NCBI GenBank assembly: GCA_037447655.1 | Contig: JBBHKE010000750.1 | Span: 36,930-100,929, forward strand | Origin: Zygnema cylindricum | Lineage: Eukaryota > Streptophyta > Zygnematophyceae > Zygnematales > Zygnemataceae | Reading direction: 5' to 3' | Length of the DNA: 64,000 bases | Part shown: in pieces, positions 1-11,789 of the stretch | How the letters are laid out: each line of letters opens with the position of its first letter | Position numbering within the stretch: position 1 is the first letter of the stretch | Notes under the pieces: model-generated | Told to the model about the DNA's origin: nothing | Databases searched by the model: none | Seen by the model: only the letters and a program-made list of their open reading frames with translations | Made by a program: the position numbers and the translations under genes

Positions 1-215
1 TCACATGCCAACTCTCACTCACTCTTATCACTTGTGATAGTAGTAATGAACTATTAATTTCTCTCATCGTCACACTCTTTCCATTCTCATTCTCACTCAC
101 TCTCAACCGTACACTTACTCTTACTTTGATTCTCACTCTCGCTCGTATGCCCACTCTATTTTTTTTTCTTTTATTCTCATCCTCACTTCCACTCACTCTT
201 ACATACAATTTTACT
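1..215. repeat. degenerate CTCACT simple repeat
   Basis: Pyrimidine-rich sequence made of imperfect CTCACT/CTCATT hexamers. The same repeat type returns at 7840-8500, so the decayed retroelement between them may have landed in, or been bracketed by, one simple-repeat array. Confidence 0.75.
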
Positions 216-690
216 CTCAGAAACACTCTGTCATGTACGATTGTCATGTACGATTATATTTATCGCCTATAGAGGATTTTTGACCCTATTATGACTTCAT
301 TCGATCGGATGAGATTTCTGACCAATTTTGGAGTTGATCATTATTGTGCCACCATAGCACCAAAAGCCACTTTTGAGAGACGATTATGGTCACACAGATT
401 GTTGTTTTGTTCTGTAATGAAACATCCAAATAGTCTCTATATCGTAGCAAATAGAACTTTACTTCACTTAATTTGGATAATTAGGCTAAAAGATAGGTTG
501 GGTCAAATTAGTCTTTTGGTGCAGTTTTTTGAAACTTTGACGTACGGTAGATTTGCAACGAATCATTCAAACATGTCGTATATTATATTGATTCATAGAA
601 TTTTGTAATCCTTTTCCGATGAGAGTTTATTCTTATTACTCAGATGGATTAGAGAGAGATATCGCAGTTCTTGTAAACTGTATATTATAG
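216..690. other. unassigned AT-rich sequence
   Basis: No recognisable gene or repeat. A 13-bp direct duplication (GTCATGTACGATT) occurs at about 230-256. It lies between the CTCACT repeat and the inverted methyltransferase fragment and may contain LTR remnants, but no second LTR copy was seen. Confidence 0.4.
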
Positions 691-1980
691 ATTAATTATA
701 GATTTTTCGAAGTAATGATTGTTTTTGCCTGTTGGAAATGTGTATAGGTTGTCCAACTGACGGCAATGCGAAAACACGTGACTCGTTCTTGTTTGTTGAT
801 CTTAGGCACATCGCATTTCTGTGTATTGGTCTCAAATGTCATCCCAGGGGAACCCAAGGGATGTGTATTGCTCAGGTGAAAATGAACTAGACTGGGGAGT
901 GCGCCTCTCGGCTGACCGGATTTGTTGCAGTCAAAAAACGGTTGTCCAAGTGTGGATATGACACGAGTAGTTGTACGACCTTTGTCGAGAATCTGATCGA
1001 AGGTGAGGTTTGGCGGACGTTTTTGTAAATGCACGACTGCTTTTAACTTTGAAAGAGGAGCAAGATTGGTCCACTATGAGCGAAGATGATAAGCACGAGA
1101 CCCCATCTGAGTTGCATCAAACCCCAAAGGCTCTCCTTAACAGTGAATTGTTTCCTACTAACTACCTCACTACGTTGATCCGCACAAAAGATGACATTCT
1201 CAAATAAAAATTATAACGGTTCATGCTAATACAGTTGCAAAAAGTTGAGAATAAAAACCATTTGATAGAATAAACGACTCCGGCCCTCACTATTTCCCTT
1301 TCTCTTTCCTGCCTAAAATATCGTTCACAAGGCCAACCAGCTATAACTAAATCTACCTCCCCCAAATCGAGAATGTGTTTTAAAGTAATCAAGTCAACAT
1401 TTTGTAGGATGCGATGGTGAGATTGTGAAATAGCAGAAACACGTAGTTGGAGAGGGTAAAATCAATGAAGCTCCAATAGTTGAAATTCGCTCGCAGCCCG
1501 AGCTAAAGATAAAATAAGGTCAATAGCTTCCAATCTGGTGACCGTTCATACTTCCAAATCCATACTAATGCCCGAAAATTATTAAACCACGGGAACCCTG
1601 CCGGCTCTGGTGTCAAATCAACCACCTCTCGAAGAAATTGCGTCAAAAACAAGTCTTTAATAAAATGTCGAAATTTGGTCACTCTTTTAGATTCTTTTGA
1701 TTTAGAAGGCAATGTTTTCTCATCCATCAAAATTTTGATAACCTTTTCGTGACTTCGTCTCAAAAGAGCCGCTACCTTTAATCTCCGTTTGTGGGATTTC
1801 TCCTATTCAGCGGAGATCGGGAATTGCTAAATAAGCGGTGCAATGTTAGTGGGTTCATCCTCCGATTCCACGAAATATTCAAAAAAATGAATGGAGGAAA
1901 CATTTCTAGTGTAGATAGGGTAGAAGCGTGCCTTTGTTTCTTGTGAATGGTGATGTCCCTACAAGGTGAGAGGGACAAAA
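690..1980 (-). pseudogene. inverted fragment of retroelement C5 cytosine methyltransferase
   Basis: Read on the minus strand this is a second, broken copy of the methyltransferase region found on the plus strand at 3690-5140. The upstream linker (about 1980-1780), the region before motif I (about 1760-1500), motif IV with a retained Pro-Cys (DLVIAGWPC, about 1340), motif VI (LFEN, about 1190) and the segment after the target-recognition part (SGQPR, about 900) occur in the same order. It has several stops and frame changes. It stops before the RT, so it is a fragment, and its inverted placement makes an approximately 1.3-kb inverted repeat with a 1.7-kb spacer. The family assignment rests on motif order shared with the other two copies. 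Confidence 0.7.
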
Positions 1981-2172
1981 ATGCGGCGAGCCGGTGAAAT
2001 TCGTAAATTTGGAATAAAGATTTCCTCTCTCCAAAAATCTACCATTGCTCCTATTCGCGTCTAAGTGTGTGTTCCCCATAAAATTTCAATTTGATTACAC
2101 GTGATTCCGAAATAATTACTAAAGTATGTGAAAACTAATTATGCTATTGGCAAGGCATTTATTAGTATTAAT

Positions 2173-2251
2173 ATTTTTTGTTAGATTAATCTTCCTCGTA
2201 GGCAATTTGTATCCATTTTTTTTGTTAGATTAATCTTCCTTGTAGGCAATT
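2173..2251. repeat. short tandem duplication, period 44
   Basis: The motif GTTAGATTAATCTTCCT followed by YGTAGGCAATTT occurs twice in a row, starting at about 2180 and 2224, with one base difference in the core. Confidence 0.8.
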
Positions 2252-2323
2252 TCAGTCAGAGGGAGATAGGGCCATACCCGATCTGCTTTGGGGGACACAA
2301 TTGGGCAAACCAACTGATTTTGA

Positions 2324-2616
2324 AACAAAATTACATAAGGAATTATGAGAAGTTAAACTCAAACTTATTTTATTGATGAATAAAAACGCGAGCAAAGGTG
2401 CTTCATCTTCGAAGTCGGCAAAGAAATTAGAGAAAGAGGCACGGTTGGCTTACCTAACTCAGCGGACGGAACAAAATTACATAAGGAATTATGAGAAGTT
2501 AAACTCAAACTTATTTTATTGTTGAATAAAAATGCGAGCAAAGGTGCTTCATCTTCGAAGTCGGCAAAGAAATTAGAGAAAGAGGCACGGTTGGCTTACC
2601 TAACTCAGCGGACGGA
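2324..2616. repeat. 146-bp tandem duplication in gag-like region
   Basis: Two nearly identical copies (2324-2469 and 2470-2616) starting AACAAAATTACATAAGG and ending at CAGCGGACGG. Only a few substitutions separate them, so the duplication is recent compared with the decay of the surrounding element. Confidence 0.9.
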
Positions 2617-3300
2617 AGCATTACAGATAGAAAATAGAGATTAAGATTCAGAGGAGGATCTGAAAGAATATGAGAGTTCAAACCACTCACGGATGAGTGG
2701 ATTGTTTGCTGGAGATCCAATTTTGTTCAATGTTGGCATTTGAGGGAGTATAAAACATTTACAAAAAACCACTAGATCCAAGGAAAGACAAGTTAACTTC
2801 AAAAATGAACGATCATGAAAAAAAGGCAATCTGACATTCTCTCTTTTACCCCTCGGCAAGTCATTTTAAAGACGAAAGTTGGTTTGGGAGTTAAAGTCAA
2901 TTCTTTACCATCACCTCCACCAAAAATGACAGTTTGTGATTACTCAATCGCTGGCGCAACCACATCCGAAACCACAAAAGAAAAATCGAACACCATTTTC
3001 TACTCCTATCAGTCATAGAGTGGAATCTCATTTTACTTCAGTGCGAAATTCGCCAGTTCTACCTTTTGGCCTCACCGCCATGTTAGTGGATCTCATTCTC
3101 CCACATTTTTAGAGTTAGTTCGCACTTTGGCTAACTCCCACTAAGTTTCGGATGAGGAACTCATTTCGGCATTAAGATCTAATATCGCTGGCAAGGTGAC
3201 CTCCAAATATGCATTTAGAGCACCCAGTTCTTCTTCCAATTTCAGTGTTAGTAGCTTGGCAAAGATGCCTATAGTCGATAATGATTAGTCATGTTATAGA
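2500..3300 (+). pseudogene. possible gag remnant of element A
   Basis: One plus-strand frame gives lysine/glutamate-rich stretches such as SAKKLEKEARLAYLTQRTEA (about 2556-2615) and, further on, VSDEELISALRSNIAGKV (about 3148-3200), separated by stops. The position upstream of the methyltransferase and RT, and the charged helical character, fit a Gypsy capsid region. No zinc knuckle or named domain is recognised, so the call rests mainly on position. Confidence 0.35.
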
Positions 3301-3689
3301 TAGTTCGCGTTCTTTTTCATCAATAAAAAAAGGTTGAGTTTAATTTCTAACAATTCTTTTCGTTAATTTTGTTCTTTTTGTAATTTTGTTTCAAAGGTAG
3401 TTGGTTTCCTAAATTGTTTCCCCAAAATGAATGTGGTTCGGTCTTATCGACCTCAAATTGAAATTGCCCATGACGAAGATATATTTGACAAAAAGTAGGA
3501 ATAGTCATATATGCTTTGCTGGTAGCAAGATTTATTTTCACATACTAAAGTAATTCTTTCGGAATCCCGTGTTATTAATTTGAATTTTTATTAGGAACAC
3601 ACAATTGGACGAGATTAAGAGCAGTGGTAGATTTGTGGAGCAAGCAAATCAGTATTTGGGATTTACCAACTTCACCTGTTCGTCGCGTT

Positions 3690-5140
3690 TTTGTCCATCT
3701 CACCTTGTGGGGACATCACCATTGACAATAAGTAGTGGCAGTTTGCCACTCTGCCTACACCACCAATGTTTTGTCCATTCATTCATCTAACGTTTCCGTG
3801 GAATCGGAAGATAAATCCACCGACATTGCACCGCTTATCTAGCAATTCTCGATGTGCGCTCAATAGGAGAATCCCACAAACGAGTATTGGAGGTAGCAGG
3901 TTTTTTGTGACGAAGTCACAAAAAGGTTATAAAATTTTGACGGATGAGAAGTCATTGCCTTTAACAACAAAAAAACTTAAATGACTAACCAGATTTTGGA
4001 ATGTTATTCTGAGCTAGGTTTTGACGCCACTTCTTCGAAAGATGGTTGATTTGACATCAGAGTCGCCAGGGTTAAACGTGGTCTCATTATTTTCAAACAT
4101 TAGTACAAACTTGGAAGCAACTTTGATGAATGGCCACTAGATTAAAAGTTATTCGGTCATGGAAATTTCATTTTTAGCTCGAGCCACGAGCAAATTTCAA
4201 TTATTAAAGGTTTATCGATTGTAATTTCTCCAACTTCCTGTTTTTACTATTTCAGAATCTCACCATCGACTCCCACAAAATGTTGACTTGATAACTTCAC
4301 AACACATTCTCAAATTGAGGGGGGGGGTAGATTTAGTGATAGTCGGTTTGTCGTGTTACGGGTATTTTCAAGCAAATAAAAGAAAAGGAAATAGTGACAC
4401 CCGGAGTTGTTTATTCTATCAAATGGCTTTTAATCTAAACCTTTTACAACTACATCAGCATAAACCATTGGGATATTTATTTTAGAATCTCTTCCCTGGT
4501 GCGGATCAACGTAGTCAAGTAGTTACTACTTGGCAAGAGACAATTTACTATTTAGGGGAGCTTTTATGTTTGGTGCAGCTCAAATGGGGTCTCGTGCTTA
4601 TCGTCTTTGCTCATATTGGACAAATCTTGCTCCACTTTCAATGTTAGAAGCTGCGGTGGGTTTAAAAAATGACTACAAAATCTCACTGTCGATCACATTT
4701 TTGACAAAAGTCGTACAACTACTCTTGTCACATCCACACCTGGATAACCATTTTTTGAATGCAACAAATCCGGTCAGCCGAGAGACCGTTTTTTTACTTC
4801 AACAAATGTTGTCAGCCGAGATGCGCACTCCCCACTCTTGTTTCCTTTCACTTGAGCCATACACATCCATTGGGTTCCCCTGGCATGACATTTGAGACCA
4901 ATACATAGAAATGGGATGTGCCTAACATCAATAAACGAGAACGAGCCATAGGTTTTCACACTGATACTACAACTGCCCATAGTCACTCCCTCGACACTCG
5001 TTGCCGTTTGATTGGTCAAGCTGCCGATTTGCACGCATTACAATGGTTAGTTTCTATTACACTATTTTATGGTCCCTTGCATTTTTACCAATATCGGGCT
5101 TCATACTTACAAGCTCCAGCTCGGCTGCCTATGTAGGCCA
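3690..5140 (+). pseudogene. C5 cytosine methyltransferase domain of Gypsy element A
   Basis: Translated in pieces, this contains the landmarks of a C5 cytosine methyltransferase in the right order. Motif I-like VVSLFS is near 4080 and motif II-like YSVMEI near 4150. A segment ending in LPQNVD precedes motif IV DLVIVGLSC near 4335, which keeps the catalytic Cys but has Ser for the usual Pro. KPLGYLF then a stop at the ENV Glu (about 4480) is motif VI. GSRAYRLCSYWTNL (about 4580-4620) is the Arg-rich motif VIII-like block. NKRERAIGFHT (about 4930) and LIGQAADLHALQWL (about 5010-5050) are motifs IX-X. It lies directly upstream of RT, as in element B. The stop in motif VI and frame changes make it a pseudogene. 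Bases 3690-4070 are the linker shared with the inverted copy at 690-1980. Confidence 0.75.
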
Positions 5141-5479
5141 CACTAGCGCTTAGGAGCGGGAGATATATAATAATTCATCAAAAAATGCAACAACAGAAAA
5201 ACTGGGTGGGGGGACCAAAAAAACTAGGCAAACAAGTATATAGGGTTGAGGATGTTGTATGTGTCTCATAGGGTGTTGCTAGAAAAAGATTAAGCAAAAA
5301 AGTTAGGGGGGGGACGAGTTTGATCCGTTCCAATAGACGAGGTGACTCGAGCGTTTTGCAGCTGTGGAACCGGGAAAGATCGATTGGAAAGCAGTTAAGA
5401 GAGAGACATAAGTCTAAAATTGTGGATCTATTAAGAAAAAATCAGGATGTGTTTTAATGGGTTGATATATATGTTGGAA

Positions 5480-6330
5480 TTTACAAAGGCACACCATTTA
5501 GGATTTGACTTAGTGGATGATTCAACAACGGTTTGGCAAAAACACCCTCCTTTGAGCCATTCAGAGAAGCAAATTGTGGAAGAGAAAGTTTAAAGTCTGT
5601 TAATTTAGGATAAGTACAAGTGAGGACAGGTCTTCATTAGTTTGCCTCGCCAACGATACTTCTTCCAAAGAAAGATTCCGTAGAGAAGACAATAGATTTT
5701 TGAATGTGTGGAGATTATCGGATGTTGAATGCAGCCACTATATCGGATACGTATCCTATGCCCACTCCTAAAAAAATATTTGATGATTTGGTTGAAGCAA
5801 TTATATATTCAACCTTGGATTTGAAACACGGATTTTACCAAGTGCCAATGGAACCTAAGCATCGAGAGAGGACCGCATTTTGGGCAGGTAACAGGTTATA
5901 CGAGTGGCTTTATATGCCTTTGGATTGAAAATTGCAATCGCAAAGTTCCATCGAGTAATGGATGAAGCTTAACGAGGTATTGATTATGCTCGATGTTATC
6001 ATTTTTTTTAACGATTTTGAGGATCACCTCTTTCATTTACAAATAGTCTTTGATGCTCTTAGAGCCGCAAGCTTGAAATGTCATTTAGGTAAAGAAATAA
6101 ATGGAGTCGACAAGATTTTGTATTTTGGACATGAGGTTACCCTAGGAACCTTAGATACATATATGGCCAAGGTCACTATCGTGGATGCATTGCCAGCTCC
6201 CACAGATTTTTTTTCACTTCGCACATTTTTCGAGCTAACTAACTATTATATAGAATTTGTTCCAGAGTTTAGCACCCTAGCTCGGGCCCTCAATTTACTC
6301 TTAAAGAAAGATCAGGAGTGGTAGTGGAAG
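5480..6330 (+). pseudogene. Ty3/Gypsy reverse transcriptase remnant (element A)
   Basis: A frame with stops gives the Gypsy RT signature: HPPLSHSEKQIVEEKV (about 5545), CGDYRMLNAATISDTYPMPTP (about 5707-5770), STLDLKHGFYQVPME (about 5815-5855) and the tail FFSLRTFFELTNYYIEFVPEF (about 6205-6270). The catalytic YxDD box has become MLDV at about 5985, losing the second Asp. At least one frameshift separates 5928 and 5962. The product could not copy RNA. Confidence 0.85.
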
Positions 6331-6825
6331 GAAGAGCAAGAAGAGGCATTCCGACTTTTAAAGCATGCGCTTAAAAAATATTCGGTTCTTCGTATGCTGC
6401 ACCATTCTCGACCACTTTTTTTTTACACCAATTAGAATTAGGGGTCGTATTAGCTCGGTTTTATGATTTAGGAGTCGAATACGTAGAAGCCTATACGAGC
6501 TGGAGCAACAATAAGGCGGAGGTCTCATACAATAACTATCATAGAGAGCTTTTAGCAGTCGTTTAGGCCATCCAACAACTGTGGTCGTACCTTAATGGCG
6601 TTCGTTTCACCCTCATTATCAATCACCAACCTTTGAAATGGATAATGGAGAATAACAAGATTATAGGGAAGCTCGCTCGATGGGCTTTGATATTGCAAGA
6701 GTATAATTTTGAGATAATACATCGAGCGGGTGAGACACATGGTAGTACAAATGGTCTTAGCAGAAACCCTGATCCATCCTCTGATGATGCAATAGGGGCA
6801 AGGTATGATGAGGATCATTTTTAGG
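6331..6825 (+). pseudogene. Ty3/Gypsy RNase H remnant (element A)
   Basis: Matches RNase H of Gypsy elements: a segment with the sense of YNNYHRELLAVV (about 6526-6565), then IINHQPLKWIM and GKLARWALILQEYNFEIIHR up to about 6730. Asp of the usual TDHQPL motif is Asn here. Frameshifts and stops are present. It is followed at once by the truncated integrase. Confidence 0.8.
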
Positions 6826-7059
6826 GGTTGGAATGGTCATGGCAACCACAACATTTTCTTTGCTTCCTAGAACGAAGGGGGAACTTACTTTTTGCTTTAG
6901 GGGTAAAGGTGGAAGGGTAGGCTCCATTCTCAGCTGGTAAAGTGGAGGTTTTTAATGATTTATACTTTTTCTAGCTGGATCGAGCTTGTACTTACCTCGG
7001 TAGAAGTTTAAGTCCGTGGCAGTCGCCTTTTAAGAAAGAGTTCTTGCTAAGTTTCGGGC

Positions 7060-7690
7060 CCTAGCGGAAGTTTTGACTGATCACGGTTCCGAATTTGCAA
7101 GGGCGTCTTTGACTTTGATGGAGCAATGTTTGATTGATCACGAGCTTACTAGTAGAGATCATCGTCAAGCTGATGGGTTAGCTGAACATTTTTTCCGAAC
7201 AATCAAGAGAGCACTCCGAAAATATGCCCTCGAAGAGGATGTGGGGGATTGGGATCGAAGGGTGCCTTGGATTGCTATGGGCTACAGGTTTAGTAGATAG
7301 GCTTCTCATCACAGTCACAGTCGTTATTTTTTATGTTGTTTGGCAGGCATCCCATTCTTCCAAGATCCGCCTCGGCCCAAGCCACCTTTTGCCCGAGATG
7401 GATAGTAAAGGGACAGTGGAGCGGCTAATTACTGCTCGAGCGTAGGTTTTTCATCGGGAGATTTCAATAGCCATGGGAAATTTGCAAGCGGGCCAACACA
7501 AAGATCAGTTTTGGTATTCTCACTATAGGGGTGGCTGTTATGTTAGTCGACAACGACGTTTCTAGCCTGGGTTTTTTGTTTAATGGATGCGGCAGAAAAA
7601 TGATATTTTTGATAATTTTGTAGGCTGGATTTTTTTGAAGGTGGTTTAGGTTTCCCCTAAAAGAGTGTTAACTTTGGGGGGGGCTGACGG
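7060..7690 (+). pseudogene. Ty3/Gypsy integrase remnant with polypurine tract (element A)
   Basis: An open stretch at 7073-7300 holds the integrase core with DHGSEF (second catalytic Asp), SRDHRQADGLAE (catalytic Glu) and RTIKRALRKYA. The N-terminal zinc domain and first catalytic Asp are missing. The C-terminal domain can be followed in broken frames to about 7680, with RRF, PGFFV and a stretch equivalent to the GPY/F region. A run of eight G at 7676-7683 fits the polypurine tract, so a 3' LTR should start near 7684. No PHD finger is seen here, unlike element B. Confidence 0.75.
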
Positions 7691-7839
7691 CAAAAGAGTT
7701 AAAGATAATCTAATTAATGTGGCTCTTTGCCACCTTCGCGGGCTCTAGGACGAGCCAACATTGCATTTCACCTATTTTCTCTCTTTTTTTATTTGTTTTA
7801 ATTCTCTTTTGTGCCCTTGGTTACGAAACTAGTAATGTA

Positions 7840-8500
7840 ATTACCACTCTCACTTTCGCTCTCACTCACCTAACATGTCCTCTCGTTCTTACTCTCACCC
7901 TCACTTCCACTTTCTCTCTCACTTTCATTGTCACCATATCTCTCGTCAATCTCACTCTCGCTCTTACTCTTATATCTCACTCTATTCTCTCACTCCCACT
8001 CTCATTCTCGCACTCACTCTTACTCTCACTTTGACTAACTCTCCCTGTCACTCTCTCACTCCACATTATCCCTCGTTCCTACTTCACTCTCACTCTCACA
8101 TAACACTTTTCTCTCATTCTCACTCTCACTCTCACTACCACTCTCACTCTCACTGCCACTCTCACTCTCATTCTCACTCCCACCTTCACTCTCTTCTCAC
8201 TCTCACTCTTACCTTCACTCTCGCTCGCACTCTTACTCTCACTTTCATTCTCACTCTAATTGCCACTCTTACTCTCACGCTCACCTTAACACTTCTATCA
8301 CTCTCACTCTCACCCCGTCACTCTCACTCACCCTCTTACTCTTACAAACAGTCTCACTCAAACCAATTCGCGCTCTCACTCTCGCTCTCACTCTCACGTA
8401 ACACTTTCTCTCATTCTCACTTTCATTCTCACTTTCATTCTCACTTCAACTCGCTCACTCTCTCACTTTCATTATCACTATTTCCTCACCCTCACTCTCC
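7840..8500. repeat. degenerate CTCACT simple repeat
   Basis: About 660 bases of imperfect CTCACT hexamers with CTCATT and CTTACT variants. The apparent open frames (Ser-His and Leu-Thr runs) are an artefact of the hexamer. Confidence 0.9.
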
Positions 8501-9220
8501 GTAAAACGCCAAAAGGGAAATGCGTACAGTAAATCAATGCTATTGTATTAGTGATGCTGGTTGTAACAGTAATATTAATTAGTAATAGGCAGATGCTTAG
8601 TTAATAATAAATATCAATATCAATATCAATAGGATTAGTAATCTGAAAATAGTTGTTAGCCATCAGTAATTAGTAACAGACAATTATTGAACAGTTTTTT
8701 ATTAATAGTTAATAATTAGTAATTAGTAACTAGTAGTCAGTTGCTTGAAGGTAGTGGTTAGTAATTAAAAATTAGTAATTATTGATTAGTTATTACTAAT
8801 TAGTTATAAATACTCATCAATAAGTAGTTTTGGAACTAATCGTTAGTCGTTAAAAGTTGATAACTATTCGTAAGTAATTGGTAGGTAATAGTAAGTAGTT
8901 AGTCGGTAATTTGTAGTTTATAATTCGTAATTTTGCATTTCTATTAGTAATTAACAGTTAGAAATTGCATCAACAGCAACAACATCAACAGTGGTACTAA
9001 TAGTGGCAGTAATAGTTCAGTACTACAAACAGTAAGAATAGTAGTAGCGGTGTTGGTAGTAGTAGTAGGAATAGTCACGGTTATAGGTATTATATTAGTG
9101 ATAGTGGTTGTAACAGTAATATAAATTAGTAATAAACAGATACTTAGTCAGCAGTAACATCAACAGGATTAAGTAATTTGCAGTTAGTTATTAGCAATCA
9201 GTAATAAAGTAATTTGCAAT

Positions 9221-9841
9221 TACACCGCGAATCGTAATTAGAGTAAATTACTCTAATTCGGTCGCTCAAAATTTCGACTCTATCACATCAAATAGAGTAA
9301 TCGATTCTAATTTTTTCATTATTCTAATTTAGGTGAGGTTTAATTAGCGTAAAAAATTCTAATATAGGTTATTTTTAAATAGTGTGGAGTACGGACGACG
9401 TCTGACCGTGCAAAATTGTACCTTTATAAGTAAAAAGGTACAAATAATGATTTAATAGAATCGCGCTCGCACGTGAATCGCACTAAACAAAAAAATCAAT
9501 CACATCGAAAAAAAGTCGTTCGCATAACTCTCGTCCGTCGACAGCATCGTCGTCAGTGTGAACATTAACTGACATTCAATGCGACAAATATTATTAGCGT
9601 CATAATGACGTCAATACTATACCGGACTGACAAATTTTGTACGTCTACGTAATTTAGTGTTCATAATTATCGCGCACATAATTATCGCCGACATAACCCA
9701 ATATAGAATAACTAAATAAACTAGAGTAAACTTCATAGTTGAAAAGGCTCTATCACATAAATTAGCGTCAATTACTCTAATTGTTTTTTTTTGTTTTTTT
9801 ACTCTAATATTTTCATTACTCTAATTACGATTCGCGATGTA
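9221..9841. mobile_element. TA-inserted MITE, long family (617 bp)
   Basis: Terminal inverted repeats begin CACCGCGAATCGTAATTAG and end as the reverse complement (CGATTCGCGATG, one base different). It is flanked by TA on both sides. The same satellite without the element reads GCAAT-TA-GTTATTAGC (for example near 10840), which proves the TA duplication. No transposase is encoded. A near full-length relative in the opposite orientation lies at 50873-51492. TA targets fit the Tc1/mariner superfamily by inference. Confidence 0.9.
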
Positions 9842-11346
9842 GTTATTAGCAATCAGTAATAAGTAACAGGCAATTATTAAAAGGTAAATATAAATAGGTG
9901 AAAAATAGTAATTAGTAACCAGTCGTCAGCCGTTTGTAGTTAGTAGTCACTAATTAAAAATTAGTGAATAGTAGTTGTTTATTAGTAATTACAGATTAGT
10001 TACAAGTAATTATCAGTAAGTAGTTTGAAACTAGTAGTTAGTCGTTAAAAGTTGATAACTGTTCATTACTAACAAGTAGGTAATAGTAAGTAGTAAGTAG
10101 TTAGTACTTTGAACTTCGTAATTTGTAATTGCTAGTTTGTATCAGTAATTCATAAATGGAAACAACATCAACAGCAAAACATCAGCAGGCAGTGGTACTA
10201 ATAGTGGCAGTAACATAAATTAGACAGATGCCTAGTTGATAGTAATTAGTAATGTGGATAGGATTAGTAATTTGCGATTAGTTCTTCGCAATCAGGAATT
10301 AGTAACAGACGATATTTGAAAGTAAATATTAATAGGTAATTAGTTGTAATTAGTTGTTAGTAATTAGTAAAAAGTAAAAAGTAGTTAGTCATTGTAGTTA
10401 GTAGTAGTAATTAGAAATTAGTAAGTATTGATTAGTTGTCATTAATTATCAGTAAATAGTTTAAAAGTAGTCGTTAAAAGTCGATAACTATTTATTACTA
10501 GCATGTAGGCAATAGCCAGTAGTAAGTTGGCAACTTGTAGTTTGTAATTCGCAATTTTGCATTTGTATCATTATTTAACAGTTAGAAACCGCATCAACAG
10601 CAACAACATCAACAGTGTACTCAACAGCAACAACATCAACAGTGGTACAAATAGTGGCAGTAATAGTTCAGTTTTGGAAAAGTAATAATAGTAATGGTAT
10701 TGGCAGTAGCAGTAGGAATAGTCATCGTAATAGCTATTTTATTAGTGATAGCCGTTGTAACAGTAATATTAATTAGTAACGGACGGATGCTTAGTGCTTA
10801 GTTAGTAGTAATTAGTAATATCAATACGATTAGTAATTTGCAATTAGTTATTAGCAATCAGTAATTAGTAACAGACAATTGTTAAAAGGTAAATATTAAT
10901 AGGTAATAAGTTGTTAATTAGTAACTAGTAGATAGTCGTTTGTAGTTAGTAGTCAGTAATTAGAAATTAGTAAATAGTAAATATTTATTAGCGGTTACTG
11001 ATTGTTTATAAATAGTCATCAGTAAGTACTTTTGAAACTAGTAGTCGTTAAAAGATGATAACTATTTATTAGTAGCCGGTAAGTAATAGTAAGTAGTAAG
11101 TTTAAATATGTAATTGGGGATTTGTATGAGTAATTAATAATTAGAAACAACATCAACACCAACAACATCAACAGTGGTACTACTAGTGGTCGGAATGGTT
11201 CAGTACTAGAAATAGTAAGAATAGCAGTGATGGTATTGGTCGTAGTAGTAGGAATAGTTATGGTAATAGCTATTATATTAGCGATAGTGGATGTAAAATT
11301 AATATAAATCAGTAATGAACAGATACTTAGTTAATAGCAGGATTAC

Positions 11347-11568
11347 TACACCGCCAATCGCTATTAGCGTGTACGTTTGATTAGCGTATACTATTATTTA
11401 GCGTGGTGTACGCTAATTGGGAATTTGGAAATTTTGGAAGAAATCGATTACTCTAATTAGGAATTAGGGCTTTTTTTAAATAGTGTGGATAATTCTATTT
11501 GAGAATAAAACAAAAAAAAAAGCAGGACGGGATTAGCGTACACAACGCTAATAGCGATTGGCGGTGTA
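11347..11568. mobile_element. TA-inserted MITE, short family (218 bp)
   Basis: Termini CACCGCCAATCGCTATTAGC and its perfect inverse, flanked by TA. Comparison with satellite copies lacking it supports insertion into a single TA. Interior AT-rich, non-coding. Closest relatives are at 36561-36777 and 50661-50869, which share the AATTTGGAAATTTT and TATGGATAATTCTAT segments. Confidence 0.9.
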
Positions 11569-11789
11569 GTTTGCAATTAGTTATTTGCAATCAGTTTTCA
11601 GTAACAGACAATAATTAAAAGTTAACTATTAATAGGTAATTAGTGGTAATTAGGAGTTAGTAATCAGTAACAAATAGTTAGTCGTTTGTAGTTAGTCGCC
11701 AGTAATTAGAAATTAGTAAATAGTAAATATTTATTAGTCATTACAGATTATTTATAAATAGTCATCAGTAAGTAGTTTTAATATGAACT

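Larger units (their letters stand above)
2300..7690 (+). mobile_element. decayed Ty3/Gypsy retroelement A with methyltransferase domain
   Basis: Plus-strand remnants appear in the order gag-like (about 2500-3300), linker, C5 methyltransferase (4070-5140), reverse transcriptase (5480-6330), RNase H (6331-6825), integrase (7060-7690) and a G-run that fits a polypurine tract (7676-7683). RT-RNase H-integrase order is diagnostic of Ty3/Gypsy. LTRs were not identified. Many stops and frameshifts show it is dead and older than element B at 22622-29150. Between RNase H and the second integrase aspartate only about 230 bases remain, so the integrase zinc domain and first catalytic Asp are deleted. 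Confidence 0.8.
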
